Below, in pieces: positions 8,597 to 20,233 of a DNA stretch of 64,000 nucleotides. The notes under the pieces are model-generated. The model worked only from the letters and a program-made list of their open reading frames with translations. It was not told the DNA's origin and made no database searches. Each line of letters begins with the position of its first letter. Position 1 is the stretch's first letter. A program made the position numbers and the translations under genes. This stretch comes from Kocuria coralli (GTDB lineage Bacteria; Actinomycetota; Actinomycetes; Actinomycetales; Micrococcaceae), in the NCBI RefSeq assembly GCF_008831305.1, contig NZ_ML708621.1, forward strand, positions 1 to 64,000. Direction: 5' to 3'.

Positions 8597-9660
8597 AAGC
8601 GCCCCTTTCGGAGGATGACGTAGAGGAAGACGGACCCGCCCACCAGCTCGATGATGATCGAGACCACGCCCTGGGCGTAGAAGATGTGGTTCATCACGAA
8701 GTACGCGCCGGTCAGGACCACGAATCCGGTCAGGAAGGCCATGGGGAAGACGAGCCGGTGATCGTAGGTGTCCGCGAACTGGTAGGCCAGCGTGGCCACC
8801 AGGAAGCCCAGGAAGGTCATGGGACCCACCAGGGCCGTGGAGATGGCCATGAGGATCGAGACGAAGAACAGCACCTTGATGGTCTCGAAGCGGTGGTTGA
8901 GCCCCAGGTTCACCGTGGAGTCGCGGCCCAGGGAGACCAGGTTCAGGCGCCGGGCGTTGAGCCACAGGGCGCCGCCGGCCGCCAGGCAGATGGGGATGGC
9001 GTACGGCAGGTAGCTGGCATCCGCGTTGGTGACCGACCCGAACAGCCTGGCCGAGAGCAGATCGAACTCGCTGGGGGTCAGCAGGCGCTGCATGAACGTG
9101 GAGACGGACCCCAGGCCACCGCCGATGATGATGCCCACCAGCAGCATGACCTGCATGTTCCCGTATTTCCCGGACAGCAGCCAGCCGTAGAGCACGAGGG
9201 CGAAGCCCACCATCAGGGCCACCTGAAGGAGGAACTGCTGGGTTCCGGCGAAGGCCACCAGCCCGGTCGCACCGAGGAAGTAGACGGTGGAGGTCTGCAC
9301 CGCCACGTACAGGGACTCGAAGCCCATGATCGACGGGGTGATGATGCGGTTGTTGGTCACGGTCTGGAAGCTGACCGTCGCCATCGCCTGGCAGAAGGCC
9401 ACGATCGCCATGACCGTCACGTTGGTCACCCGCAGCTCGGCGATACGCCAGAAACCGGCGGAGCCGACCGGCATGGGGTTCTTCCATGCGAGCAGCCCGA
9501 AGGCGAAGGCCACGGCCGCGAGGGCCAGCACGCCCAGGATCAGGATGTACCTGCGCCGTGCCCGCCGGGTGGGGAAGGCGCCGGCGCCGCGGCGCGGGGC
9601 GGGGTCCCCAGCGGCGGCCGCGGGGGTGATTCCGGGGGAGGACACGGTGGGCTCAAGCAC
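8593..9660 (-). CDS. Siderophore ABC importer 1, FecCD permease (second)
   Basis: A BtuC/FecCD-type permease of 355 residues with about nine or ten membrane helices after a basic, proline-rich N-terminal tail. It would pair with the permease encoded just upstream, with which it overlaps by 8 nt. Conserved stretches include TVTNNRIITPSIMGFESLY and LVGPMTFLGFLVATLA. This wording matches the YclO/CeuC/FatC branch rather than FepG, so a catecholate or petrobactin-like ligand is more likely. Ligand assignment is inference. Confidence 0.88.
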   Translation of the reverse strand: MLEPTVSSPGITPAAAAGDPAPRRGAGAFPTRRARRRYILILGVLALAAVAFAFGLLAWKNPMPVGSAGFWRIAELRVTNVTVMAIVAFCQAMATVSFQTVTNNRIITPSIMGFESLYVAVQTSTVYFLGATGLVAFAGTQQFLLQVALMVGFALVLYGWLLSGKYGNMQVMLLVGIIIGGGLGSVSTFMQRLLTPSEFDLLSARLFGSVTNADASYLPYAIPICLAAGGALWLNARRLNLVSLGRDSTVNLGLNHRFETIKVLFFVSILMAISTALVGPMTFLGFLVATLAYQFADTYDHRLVFPMAFLTGFVVLTGAYFVMNHIFYAQGVVSIIIELVGGSVFLYVILRKGRL

Positions 9661-10648
9661 GGCGACGCTGCCTGAGGAGGAGGTAGATGAACACCACGGC
9701 GCCGATGATCCCCAGGATCACCGAGACCGGGATCTCGAAGGGCATGATCAGGGTCCGGGCGATCAGGTCGCACACGGTCACGATGGCGATGCCCAGGAGG
9801 CAGACCCACGGCAGGTTGCTGCGCAGATCGTCGCCCCGGAACATGGAGACGATATTGGGCACGATCAGGCCCAGGAACGGCAGGTTGCCGACGACGACGG
9901 TCACCACGCCGGTGGCGACCGCGATCAGCCCCGTGCCGAGCAGGATGATCCGGTTGTAGTTCAGCCCCACGTTGGTGGCGATGTCCTCCCCGAGCCCCGC
10001 GACGGTCAGCCGGTCGGCCACGAGGAACACGGCGACCGCCACCAGGGCGACGATCCACAGCACCTCGTACTGGCCACGCAGCACCGAGGTGAAGGAGCCC
10101 GCGAACCATACGCCCAGGCTCTGCAGCATGTCCGTCTGCAGGGCGATGAAGGTGGAGACCGAGCCCACCACCGCGCCCAGCATGATGCCCACGATCGGGA
10201 CGATCAGCGAGGAGCGCAGGGAGACGCGGCGCAGGAACAGGAAGAAGACCATCGTGCCCACGAACGCGGCGATGATCGCCCCGGCCATCCGTTCCATGAT
10301 GGACGCCGAGGGGAAGACGATCAGCACCAGCAGCAGCCCCAGGCCCGCCCATTCGGTGGTGCCCGTGGTGGTGGGCTCCACGAACCTGTTCTGGGTCAGC
10401 AGCTGCATGACCAGCCCCGACATGGCCATGGCCGCTCCGGCCAGGACCAGTGCGACGGTCCGCGGGATGCGGGTGATGGCGAACATCTGGTCGCCGTCGT
10501 CGGCACCGAAGACGTCGTAGACGCCGGTGAGCAGGGACAGCCCCAGCAGCCCTGCGACGCCGATGACGCCCAGGAGGAGCTTCCAGTTGAAGAGCTTCCT
10601 CCCGGCCGGTGGTGCCGGTTCCGCCAGTGCGGTCGAGCCGGGGGTCAT
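9653..10648 (-). CDS. Siderophore ABC importer 1, FecCD permease (first)
   Basis: 331-residue FecCD permease of the YclN/CeuB/FatD branch. Helices start near residue 24, and the family segments LTQNRFVEPTTTGTTEWAGLG and GNLPFLGLIVPNIVS are present. It follows the binding-protein gene after a 108-nt gap that contains a long hairpin, while the downstream genes overlap. It is probably expressed less than the binding protein from the same transcript. Confidence 0.88.
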   Translation of the reverse strand: MTPGSTALAEPAPPAGRKLFNWKLLLGVIGVAGLLGLSLLTGVYDVFGADDGDQMFAITRIPRTVALVLAGAAMAMSGLVMQLLTQNRFVEPTTTGTTEWAGLGLLLVLIVFPSASIMERMAGAIIAAFVGTMVFFLFLRRVSLRSSLIVPIVGIMLGAVVGSVSTFIALQTDMLQSLGVWFAGSFTSVLRGQYEVLWIVALVAVAVFLVADRLTVAGLGEDIATNVGLNYNRIILLGTGLIAVATGVVTVVVGNLPFLGLIVPNIVSMFRGDDLRSNLPWVCLLGIAIVTVCDLIARTLIMPFEIPVSVILGIIGAVVFIYLLLRQRRRA

Positions 10649-10688
10649 GGGATGACCTGCAGTTTCATGCTGGGATGCCTTTCACACA

Positions 10689-10736
10689 CGTCAGCGGTGG
10701 TCAGGCCGGAGTCAACCGATCTGACCACCGCTGACG
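10689..10736. terminator. Intra-operon hairpin between binding protein and permeases
   Basis: Perfect 16-bp stem (10689-10704 with 10721-10736) and 16-nt loop, 20 nt after the binding-protein stop. A hairpin here usually acts as a partial terminator or 3' stabiliser, giving excess binding protein over permease. Confidence 0.6.
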
Positions 10737-10756
10737 GTGTCATACGAGGTGCTGTA

Positions 10757-11743
10757 TCAGTTGTTCATCGCCTCGAGCGCGTCAGCGAACGAGTTGAGGA
10801 ACTCCGTGTAGGTCTGGATGCCCTCGTTGGTGTAGGTGTCCTCGGGCATGTAGACGATGTTGCTCTCCTGCACCGCGGTCACGTTCTGCAGGGCCTGCGA
10901 GTCCTCGATCACCTGCTGTGCCGGGGTGTACTCGTCCTCGGCGCCGACGGCGGCGTCGCGGTCCATGACCAGGATCCAGTCCGGGTTGGAGTCGGCGATG
11001 GCCTCGACCGAGATGTCATCGCCCTGGTGGTCATCGGTGGAGCCCTCGACCTCGAGCGCCGGGGTCAGCCCGAGGATCTCGAAGAGGGGGCCCAGGGTGC
11101 GGCCCACGCCCGGGGCGATGTAGCCGATCTCGCCGCCGGAGACGTTCACGGCCATGACCGTGTCGCCTTCCTGGTAGGCGGACTTCACGCGCTCGATCGC
11201 GGCGTCGAGGTCACCGTTGAGCTCGTCCGCCTCGGAGGTCTTGTCGAAGATCTCGCCGAGGGCGGAGGTCTGGCGCTTGAGCTCGCTGTCGAACTCCTCG
11301 CCGTCGCGCGGATCCAGCTCGACGATCGAGGCATCGGGGACCAGGCCCTGGAAGTCCTCGTAGTACTGGGCGAAGCGCTGGCCGTTGATGATCAGATCGG
11401 GGTCGGCGGCGACGACGGCCTCGAGATCCGGTTCGCGGTGGTTGCCCAGGTCGACGATGTTCTCGTCGTCCTTGTAGGAGATGGTGTCCGGCATGAGGGC
11501 GCGAGGCGCGGCAGCCAGCTCGACGTCCCAGTCCTGCAGGGTCTCGAAGATGCGGTTGTCGGTGGCCACGACCGACTCGGGCGGCACGTCCACGGTCTGG
11601 GTGCCGTGGTTGTCCTCGATCTCGACGGTGGAGGCGGCCGAGGTCTCCCCCTCCGAGGTATCCGCGCCACCACCTCCGCAGGCGGTCAGGGAGAGGGCGA
11701 GAGCGCCGGTGACGGCAACCCAGCGTGTGCGTGAGGAGAGCAT
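10757..11743 (-). CDS. Siderophore ABC importer 1, substrate-binding lipoprotein
   Basis: 328-residue class III binding protein that captures ferric siderophore outside the membrane. The signal peptide ends in the lipobox LTAC (C22), followed by a Gly/Ser/Thr linker. The core has the family pattern TVDVPPESVVATD, then DLEAVVAADPDLIINGQRF and SVEAIADSNPDWILVMDRD, like FatB/YclQ/CeuE. The AAGGGA ribosome site is correctly spaced from ATG 11743. An IdeR/DtxR-like box at 11802-11820 lies about 60 nt upstream, so iron repression is expected. It leads the operon of four genes. Confidence 0.9.
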   Translation of the reverse strand: MLSSRTRWVAVTGALALSLTACGGGGADTSEGETSAASTVEIEDNHGTQTVDVPPESVVATDNRIFETLQDWDVELAAAPRALMPDTISYKDDENIVDLGNHREPDLEAVVAADPDLIINGQRFAQYYEDFQGLVPDASIVELDPRDGEEFDSELKRQTSALGEIFDKTSEADELNGDLDAAIERVKSAYQEGDTVMAVNVSGGEIGYIAPGVGRTLGPLFEILGLTPALEVEGSTDDHQGDDISVEAIADSNPDWILVMDRDAAVGAEDEYTPAQQVIEDSQALQNVTAVQESNIVYMPEDTYTNEGIQTYTEFLNSFADALEAMNN

Positions 11744-11801
11744 GTATATCCCTTCGGGTGATCGGCCGGAGGGCCGGTGGAGTGTGGTGCGCGCCGGTTA
11801 C

Positions 11802-11820
11802 GCAGGGAAGCCTAACTTAA
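11802..11820 (-). promoter_or_regulatory. IdeR/DtxR iron box of importer 1
   Basis: Reading the minus strand, TTAAGTTAGGCTTCCCTGC matches the DtxR/IdeR 19-mer at 14 of 19 positions, with a nearly perfect left half. It lies upstream of the binding-protein gene. Confidence 0.65.
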
Positions 11821-11915
11821 CTAGGAGCTGTCGTTCAGGTTCGGAGCGGCATTACGACATGTGATCATGACCTAATTGCAGAGGCTTTGGCGATGTGCTA
11901 CCCGTCCCGCCCCGA
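11821..11915. other. Spacer between importer 1 and the groES promoter
   Basis: The gene-free stretch 11744-12172 holds the importer 1 iron box, this featureless spacer, the two CIRCE elements, the groES promoter and then an untranslated leader of roughly 200 nt. I see no small ORF with a convincing ribosome site in it. Confidence 0.5.
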
Positions 11916-11942
11916 CTGGCACTCGCCTTGACCGACTGCTAA
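11916..11942 (+). promoter_or_regulatory. CIRCE element 1 (HrcA operator)
   Basis: CTGGCACTC, 9 nt, GACTGCTAA, compared with consensus TTAGCACTC-N9-GAGTGCTAA (three mismatches). The -35 hexamer of the groES promoter lies in its spacer. Confidence 0.7.
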
Positions 11943-11956
11943 CGGCCTCATACAGT
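11928..11956 (+). promoter_or_regulatory. groESL housekeeping promoter
   Basis: TTGACC (11928-11933), a 17-bp spacer and TACAGT (11951-11956). It is embedded between and within the two CIRCE operators. Confidence 0.7.
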
Positions 11957-11961
11957 GATCG

Positions 11962-11988
11962 TTGGCACTCTCCCCATGAGGGTGCTAA
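11962..11988 (+). promoter_or_regulatory. CIRCE element 2 (HrcA operator)
   Basis: TTGGCACTC, 9 nt, GGGTGCTAA (two mismatches to consensus), starting 5 nt after the -10 hexamer, where bound HrcA would cover the transcription start. Confidence 0.85.
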
Positions 11989-12172
11989 GGGATTCGGCCG
12001 ATCGGCACCGCGACGACGGTTGGCGCACCCACAGGCCCGTATCCGCCGGGGATCCCCGATGCAGCCGCCTCGACGGCGGCTGACGAGGGGAGCAGCAGCC
12101 CGGGCGGCGGACCGTGACCAGCACAAGAACTCAAACGTGACCCATTCGTGAGTCCATGAAAAGGAGAATATC

Positions 12173-12469
12173 GTGTCGATCTCCATCAAGCCGCTCGAGG
12201 ACCGCATCGTCGTCCAGGTGGTCGAGGCTGAGCAGACCACCGCATCCGGTCTGGTCATCCCGGACACCGCCAAGGAGAAGCCCCAGGAGGGCAAGGTCCT
12301 GGCCGTCGGCCCGGGCCGCTGGGACGAGGCGGGCAACCGCCTCCCCGTCGATGTCAAGGAAGGCGACATCGTGATCTTCTCCAAGTACGGCGGAACCGAG
12401 GTCAAGTACGGCGGCCAGGAGTACCTGGTGCTCCCGGCCCGCGACGTCCTCGCCGTCGTCGAGAAGTGA
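12173..12469 (+). CDS. groES: Co-chaperonin GroES
   Basis: The 98-residue subunit of the heptameric lid of the GroEL folding chamber. The AAGGAG ribosome site is well placed before the GTG start. [11 protein letters not shown] opens the protein; the mobile loop ([14 protein letters not shown]) and the roof strand ([11 protein letters not shown]) are typical, ending in [15 protein letters not shown]. It is followed by groEL after 5 nt. The long leader and the two upstream CIRCE elements indicate HrcA-controlled heat-shock expression. Confidence 0.97.
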   Translation: MSISIKPLEDRIVVQVVEAEQTTASGLVIPDTAKEKPQEGKVLAVGPGRWDEAGNRLPVDVKEGDIVIFSKYGGTEVKYGGQEYLVLPARDVLAVVEK

Positions 12470-12474
12470 TCTGA

Positions 12475-14076
<1,602 letters not shown>

Positions 14077-14119
14077 GCCGCCGACCGTGAGGTCATGAGG
14101 CCGCCGTCAGGCCTCCCAG

Positions 14120-14157
14120 AAGCGCCCCGTCTCCCGGCCCCGGGAGACGGGGCGCTT
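14120..14157. terminator. Terminator of groESL
   Basis: Perfect 18-bp stem (14120-14137 with 14140-14157), 44 nt after the groEL stop, ending in TT. Confidence 0.85.
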
Positions 14158-14233
14158 CGCGCTGATAGGTTCGATCCTCGTACGGTCCGTGGGCGGACCG
14201 CTCCGAGCCCGGGCACAGCGATCGAGGAAACGC

Positions 14234-16384
14234 ATGGCATCAGGAGAGCTTCCGTGGGGGCGCCGGCCCGACCCCGCCGGTGAGGTCGTCGACCGGGTGG
14301 CGCGGTATTCCGGTTTCCGGCCCGAGATCCAGGGCCTGCGCGCCGTGGCCGTGTTCATGGTGGTGCTCTACCACATCTTCCTCGGCCGGGTTTCCGGCGG
14401 CGTGGACATCTTCCTGCTGATCTCGGCGTTCTTCATGACCCTCTCCTTCGTGCGCAAGCTCGAGGGCGGTCGCCCGATCCGGCTGGGCCGGTACTGGCTG
14501 CACACCTTCAAGCGCCTGCTCCCCCTGGCGGTCCTGACCGTGCTGGGCACCTTGGTCCTGGTCGCCGTGTTCTTCCCGGCCTCCCGCTACGAGAAGGTGA
14601 TCGAGCAGGCCGTGGCCACGGTGACCTACATCCAGAACTGGGTGCTGGCCTTCGCCCAGGTGGACTACTACGCCCTCGATCGCTCCACGGCCAGTCCCCT
14701 GCAGCACTTCTGGTCACTGTCCGTGCAGGGGCAGGTGTTCCTGCTGTGGCCGCTCGTCTTCGGTCTCGCCTGGCTGGTGACCCGGCGCTCCAGGCTGCGC
14801 CCGGTGCCGGTGCTGGCCGTCGTCTTCGGCCTGGTCTTCGCGGTCTCCCTCGTCTTCTCGATCCACACGACCGCCACCCAGCAGGAGTTCGCCTACTTCG
14901 ACACCCGCACGCGGCTGTGGGAGTTCGCCCTGGGCTCCCTCCTGGCCCTGGCCATCCCGTACCTGTCCCCGCCCCGGTGGCTGCGTATCGCCCTGGGGTG
15001 GGCCGGAATGGTCTCGATGATCCTGGTGGGGCTGGTGGTCGACGTCCAGGGGGCGTTCCCGGGCTGGATCGCGCTGTGGCCACTGCTCTCCGCGGCGGCG
15101 ATCATGGTCGCCGGCCAGACGGGCTCGCCCTTCGGCCTGGACCGGATCCTCGCATCGAGGGCCCTGGTCAGGCTCGGCGACTCCTCCTACGCCCTGTACC
15201 TCGTGCACTGGCCGCTTCTGATCACCTACCTGGTGGTCACGGGTCGTTCCCAGGCCGGTCCTCTCTCCGGCGTCGTGCTCATCCTGATCTCCCTCGCAGC
15301 GGCGATCCTCGCCACCGCCCTGATCGAGAAGCCTCTGAAGACCTGGAACTGGCCCGAGCGGACCAACCCGCGCCTGGCCGGTGCCGTGCTGGTGTGCCTG
15401 GTGGCGGGGATCGCCCCGGCCGTGTCCTGGCAGCAGAGCCTGACCCGGCAGGTCGAGAACGCGGCCGTTGGCCCGACCGTCGACAACCCCGGCGCCTACG
15501 TCCTCCAGCCGGGCTTCGAGTTCACCGGCAACCCCCGCGCCCTGACCATCCCGGTCACCGGGCAGCTGGACTGGCAGGCGCCCAACCGCGGCCCCGCCTG
15601 CCCGGAGGAGTGGGGGATCCCCGAGCAGGCCAGGGCGCAGTGCACCAACGCCTCGCCGTCGCTCGAGGACCCCGAGAAGACGATCCTGCTGATCGGCAAC
15701 TCGCACACCGAGCACTGGCTCGACGCGCTGCGCCCGCTGGCGGACGCCAACCGCTGGCGCATCGTGACCTACATCGGTCCCGGCTGCTTCATCACGAGCC
15801 CCGAGGACCAGGCCTTCGACGACTGCCTCCCGTGGCTGGACGGGGTCGACCCCATCATCGAGGCCATCGACCCCGATCTGCTCGTCACCCAGTCCACCTT
15901 CACCAACCCCTGGGACGAATACGACCGTGCGGGGTTCGTGGACAGAATGCAGCGCTATACCGGCGAAGGCCGCCGGATCGTCGGCATCCGCGACATTCCG
16001 CGCTTCGAGGAGTCCCTGATGGAGTGCGCCCTGGGCGAGGGCGACCCGGAGGCCCCCTCGTGCACCGTCACGCACCCCATGCTGGGGACCCCGGACCCCA
16101 TGGGGGAGGTGGCGGCCGCCGACCCCCTCTTCGCGCAGGTGGACCTGCTCGACCAGATCTGCCCGGACGAGCAGTGCCGTCCCGCCGTCGGCAATATCTA
16201 CGTCCAGCGCGACGGCGGCCACCTGACGGTGCCGTACGCCCGCTCGCTGGCCCCCGTCTTCGCTCAGCGGTTCACGGCCGCGCTGGCCTCCGACGGCGTG
16301 GAGGTCCCCGCCCAGCCCGAATGGTCCCTGCCCGCCGACGCCGCCGGCAGCCGCAACCCCACGAGCGATCCCACCCACTTCTGA
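14234..16384 (+). CDS. Membrane O-acyltransferase (OafA-type) with C-terminal SGNH domain
   Basis: Acyltransferase-3 proteins pass acyl groups across the membrane to surface sugars; the SGNH domain completes transfer outside. The 716-residue protein has an N-terminal integral membrane domain with about ten or eleven helices and the conserved catalytic histidine H47 in VLYHIF, followed by GGVDIFLLISAFF. The extracytoplasmic SGNH hydrolase-like domain begins around residue 400. GNSH at residues 488-491 stands for block I (usually GDSH), and the late DGGHLTVPYA holds the Asp/His pair. The GAGGAA ribosome site favours ATG 14234 over the in-frame ATG at 14189. The acceptor (peptidoglycan, lipoglycan or other surface glycan) is unknown. 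Confidence 0.85.
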   Translation: MASGELPWGRRPDPAGEVVDRVARYSGFRPEIQGLRAVAVFMVVLYHIFLGRVSGGVDIFLLISAFFMTLSFVRKLEGGRPIRLGRYWLHTFKRLLPLAVLTVLGTLVLVAVFFPASRYEKVIEQAVATVTYIQNWVLAFAQVDYYALDRSTASPLQHFWSLSVQGQVFLLWPLVFGLAWLVTRRSRLRPVPVLAVVFGLVFAVSLVFSIHTTATQQEFAYFDTRTRLWEFALGSLLALAIPYLSPPRWLRIALGWAGMVSMILVGLVVDVQGAFPGWIALWPLLSAAAIMVAGQTGSPFGLDRILASRALVRLGDSSYALYLVHWPLLITYLVVTGRSQAGPLSGVVLILISLAAAILATALIEKPLKTWNWPERTNPRLAGAVLVCLVAGIAPAVSWQQSLTRQVENAAVGPTVDNPGAYVLQPGFEFTGNPRALTIPVTGQLDWQAPNRGPACPEEWGIPEQARAQCTNASPSLEDPEKTILLIGNSHTEHWLDALRPLADANRWRIVTYIGPGCFITSPEDQAFDDCLPWLDGVDPIIEAIDPDLLVTQSTFTNPWDEYDRAGFVDRMQRYTGEGRRIVGIRDIPRFEESLMECALGEGDPEAPSCTVTHPMLGTPDPMGEVAAADPLFAQVDLLDQICPDEQCRPAVGNIYVQRDGGHLTVPYARSLAPVFAQRFTAALASDGVEVPAQPEWSLPADAAGSRNPTSDPTHF

Positions 16385-16449
16385 ACCGGCCGCTCCGCCG
16401 GGCCCGTGACGGTGACGCGCTCCGGTGCTGCGCAGGTTGATCACGGCCA

Positions 16450-18015
<1,566 letters not shown>

Positions 18016-18029
18016 TCAGGACCTGAATC

Positions 18030-19157
18030 GTGAATATGAACCTCGACATTGAGATCGGCCGTTCCAAGCGTGCCCGCCGCACCTTCTCGCTCGACGAGAT
18101 CGCGCTGGTGCCCTCGCGCCGGACGCGCGACCCCCGGGAGGTGTCGACCACCTGGAAGATCGACGCCTACTCCTTCGACACCCCCTTCATCGGGGCGCCC
18201 ATGGACTCGGTGACCTCCCCGGCGACGGCGATCGCCATGGGCAAGCTGGGCGTGCTCGGCGTGCTGAACCTGGAAGGCCTGTGGACCCGGTACGAGGATC
18301 CTCAGCCGCTGCTGGACGAGATCGCGGACCTGGCGACCGAGGACCTGCCCGGCGCCACCCGCCGCATGCAGGAGATCTACCGCGAGCCCATCCAGGCGGA
18401 GCTGATCACGCAGCGGCTGCGGGAGATCCGCGAGGCGGGTGTGATCGTGGCCGGCGCCCTGACCCCGCAGCGGACCCAGGAGTACTACCGCACCGTGCTG
18501 GACGCGGGAGTGGACCTGTTCGTGATCCGGGGGACCACGGTCTCGGCGGAGCACGTCTCCCAGGCCCAGGAGCCCCTGGACCTGAAGAAGTTCATCTACG
18601 ACCTCGACGTTCCCGTGATCGTCGGTGGCGCCGCCGGCTATACCCCGGCGCTGCACTTGATGCGCACGGGCGCCGCCGGGGTGCTCGTGGGCCTGGGCGG
18701 AGGTGCCGCCATGCGCACGGAACAGGTCCTGGGCATCCACGCCGCGGGGGCCTCGGCCATTTCCGACGTGGCCGCGGCCCGCCGCGACTACCTCGACGAG
18801 TCCGGCGGGCGCTACGTGCACGTGATCGCCGACGGCGGCCTCGGCACCTCGGGGTCGATCGTGAAGGCCCTGGCGATGGGGGCGGACGCCGTCATGCTCG
18901 GCACCGCGCTGGCCCGTGCCGAAGAAGCGCCGGGGCAGGGCTACCACTGGGGCGCCGAGGCCCATCACGACGACGTGCCCCGCGGCGTGCGCACCTCGGT
19001 GGACGTCGTGGCTCCCCTGCAGCGGCTGCTGCACGGCCCGTCGAACCATGTGGACGGCTCCTCCAACCTGATCGGCGCACTGCGCCGGGCCATGGCGACC
19101 ACCGGCTACACGGACCTGAAGTCCTTCCAGCGTTCCGAGGTCGTGGTCCGCGGCTGA
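18030..19157 (+). CDS. guaB3: GuaB3-family IMP dehydrogenase-related protein
   Basis: A 375-residue IMPDH/GMPR-superfamily barrel without CBS domains, usually encoded right after guaB in actinobacteria. The core is recognisable (FDTPFIGAPMDSVTS, IADGGLGTSGSIVKAL, GADAVMLGTALARA). In place of the IMPDH catalytic loop GPGSICTTR it has GLGGGAAMRT, so the thiol nucleophile is missing; to my knowledge this is common in actinobacterial GuaB3. The biochemical role is not settled. The start is GTG 18030; ATG 18036 is an alternative. Confidence 0.85.
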   Translation: MNMNLDIEIGRSKRARRTFSLDEIALVPSRRTRDPREVSTTWKIDAYSFDTPFIGAPMDSVTSPATAIAMGKLGVLGVLNLEGLWTRYEDPQPLLDEIADLATEDLPGATRRMQEIYREPIQAELITQRLREIREAGVIVAGALTPQRTQEYYRTVLDAGVDLFVIRGTTVSAEHVSQAQEPLDLKKFIYDLDVPVIVGGAAGYTPALHLMRTGAAGVLVGLGGGAAMRTEQVLGIHAAGASAISDVAAARRDYLDESGGRYVHVIADGGLGTSGSIVKALAMGADAVMLGTALARAEEAPGQGYHWGAEAHHDDVPRGVRTSVDVVAPLQRLLHGPSNHVDGSSNLIGALRRAMATTGYTDLKSFQRSEVVVRG

Positions 19158-19237
19158 GCCAGGGCCGATCCAGCGCCGATGCGAGGCCGATCCGTTCCTG
19201 CTTCGATGCTGATTCGATCCGGTGGCCCGGTGATCAC

Positions 19238-19243
19238 TAGACT
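19238..19243 (+). promoter_or_regulatory. -10 element of leaderless SURF1 gene
   Basis: TAGACT, a 6-nt spacer, then GTG at 19250. Confidence 0.6.
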
Positions 19244-19249
19244 GGCACG

Positions 19250-20233
19250 GTGCTTCGGACCGCTCTCAGACCCCAATCGCTCGCCGTGCTGGCGGTATGT
19301 CTGGGCATCGCGACAGTCTTCGTGCTCCTCAGCCGCTGGCAGCTGAACTCCAGCGACGAGGGCCGGGTCACCTACGACCCCGCCAAGGAGGTCGTCGAAT
19401 CCGTCCAGGACGCGATCCCCGCCGGTGAGCCGGCGCTGGCCTCCTTCGCCGACCAGGCGGTCGAGGCCACGGGCACCTACGTCCCGGATTCCACGGTGCT
19501 CGTGGAGGGGCGGCTCCAGGACGGCGAGAGCGGCTGGTGGGTGGTCACCGCCCTCACCGTCACGGACACGGCCGGGGAGTGGACGGACGCGGGAGGGGAC
19601 CTCGTCCTGCCCGTGGTCCGCGGCTGGGCCGCGGATCCCCGCGAGGGATGGGACGCGGAGGTGCCGGAGGGCGATGTCGTCGTCCTCGGCCGCTACCTGC
19701 CGCCCGAGGGGCCGCTGGCCACCGAGGACCAGGACCCCGGGGTCTACCGGACCCTGTCCCCGGCGCAGCTGACCAATGTGTGGGAGGCTCCCTTGTACTC
19801 CGGGTTCGTCACCGCCGATGCCGAGACCATGGCGGGCGAGCCCTCCCAGATCAGCGACGACGGCACCCTGCCGGAGGACGGGACGCTGCTGAGCGAGGAC
19901 CTGGATGTCGTGCAGGTCGACCAGCAGCCCACGGACACCTCGGTGAACTGGCTCAACCTGTTCTACGCGGTCGAGTGGATCGTCTTCGCGGGCTTCGCCA
20001 TCTGGATCTGGCTGCGGTCGGTCCTCGACGACTACCGGCGCCGCACCGACCCCGAGTCCTGGTTCGTGCTGGGGGGAGAGGAGACCCCCTACTTCTGGGA
20101 CGAGGAGACGGGGCGCTACTACTACTACGATCCCGCCGCCCGGACCTACTACTTCTTCGACGACCAGGTGGACCCGGCCACGCAGGCCGCCCCTGATCCG
20201 GCCACGCGCACAGAAAGCGATCAGACGCGATGA
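19250..20233 (+). CDS. SURF1-family cytochrome oxidase assembly protein
   Basis: SURF1 proteins help insert haem into aa3-type cytochrome c oxidase. The 327-residue protein has the family architecture: an N-terminal transmembrane helix (about residues 10-27, ending in LLSRWQLN), an extracytoplasmic domain with VLVEGRLQDGESGWWVVTAL and LPVVRGWAA, and a second helix near residue 245 (NLFYAVEWIVFAGFAIWIWL). The tail is unusually rich in tyrosine and acidic residues (RYYYYDPAARTYYFF). The start is fixed by the leaderless promoter. The stop overlaps the next gene by 4 nt. Confidence 0.88.
   Translation: MLRTALRPQSLAVLAVCLGIATVFVLLSRWQLNSSDEGRVTYDPAKEVVESVQDAIPAGEPALASFADQAVEATGTYVPDSTVLVEGRLQDGESGWWVVTALTVTDTAGEWTDAGGDLVLPVVRGWAADPREGWDAEVPEGDVVVLGRYLPPEGPLATEDQDPGVYRTLSPAQLTNVWEAPLYSGFVTADAETMAGEPSQISDDGTLPEDGTLLSEDLDVVQVDQQPTDTSVNWLNLFYAVEWIVFAGFAIWIWLRSVLDDYRRRTDPESWFVLGGEETPYFWDEETGRYYYYDPAARTYYFFDDQVDPATQAAPDPATRTESDQTR

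Noticed and set aside
9287-11734. An 800-codon plus-strand frame over importer 1.
   Set aside because: Translation is repetitive and charge-skewed; the minus-strand permease and binding-protein genes explain the region fully.
11821-12172. A small gene or riboswitch in the groES leader.
   Set aside because: No start with ribosome site and sensible codon use; the region is explained by promoter, CIRCE elements and leader.
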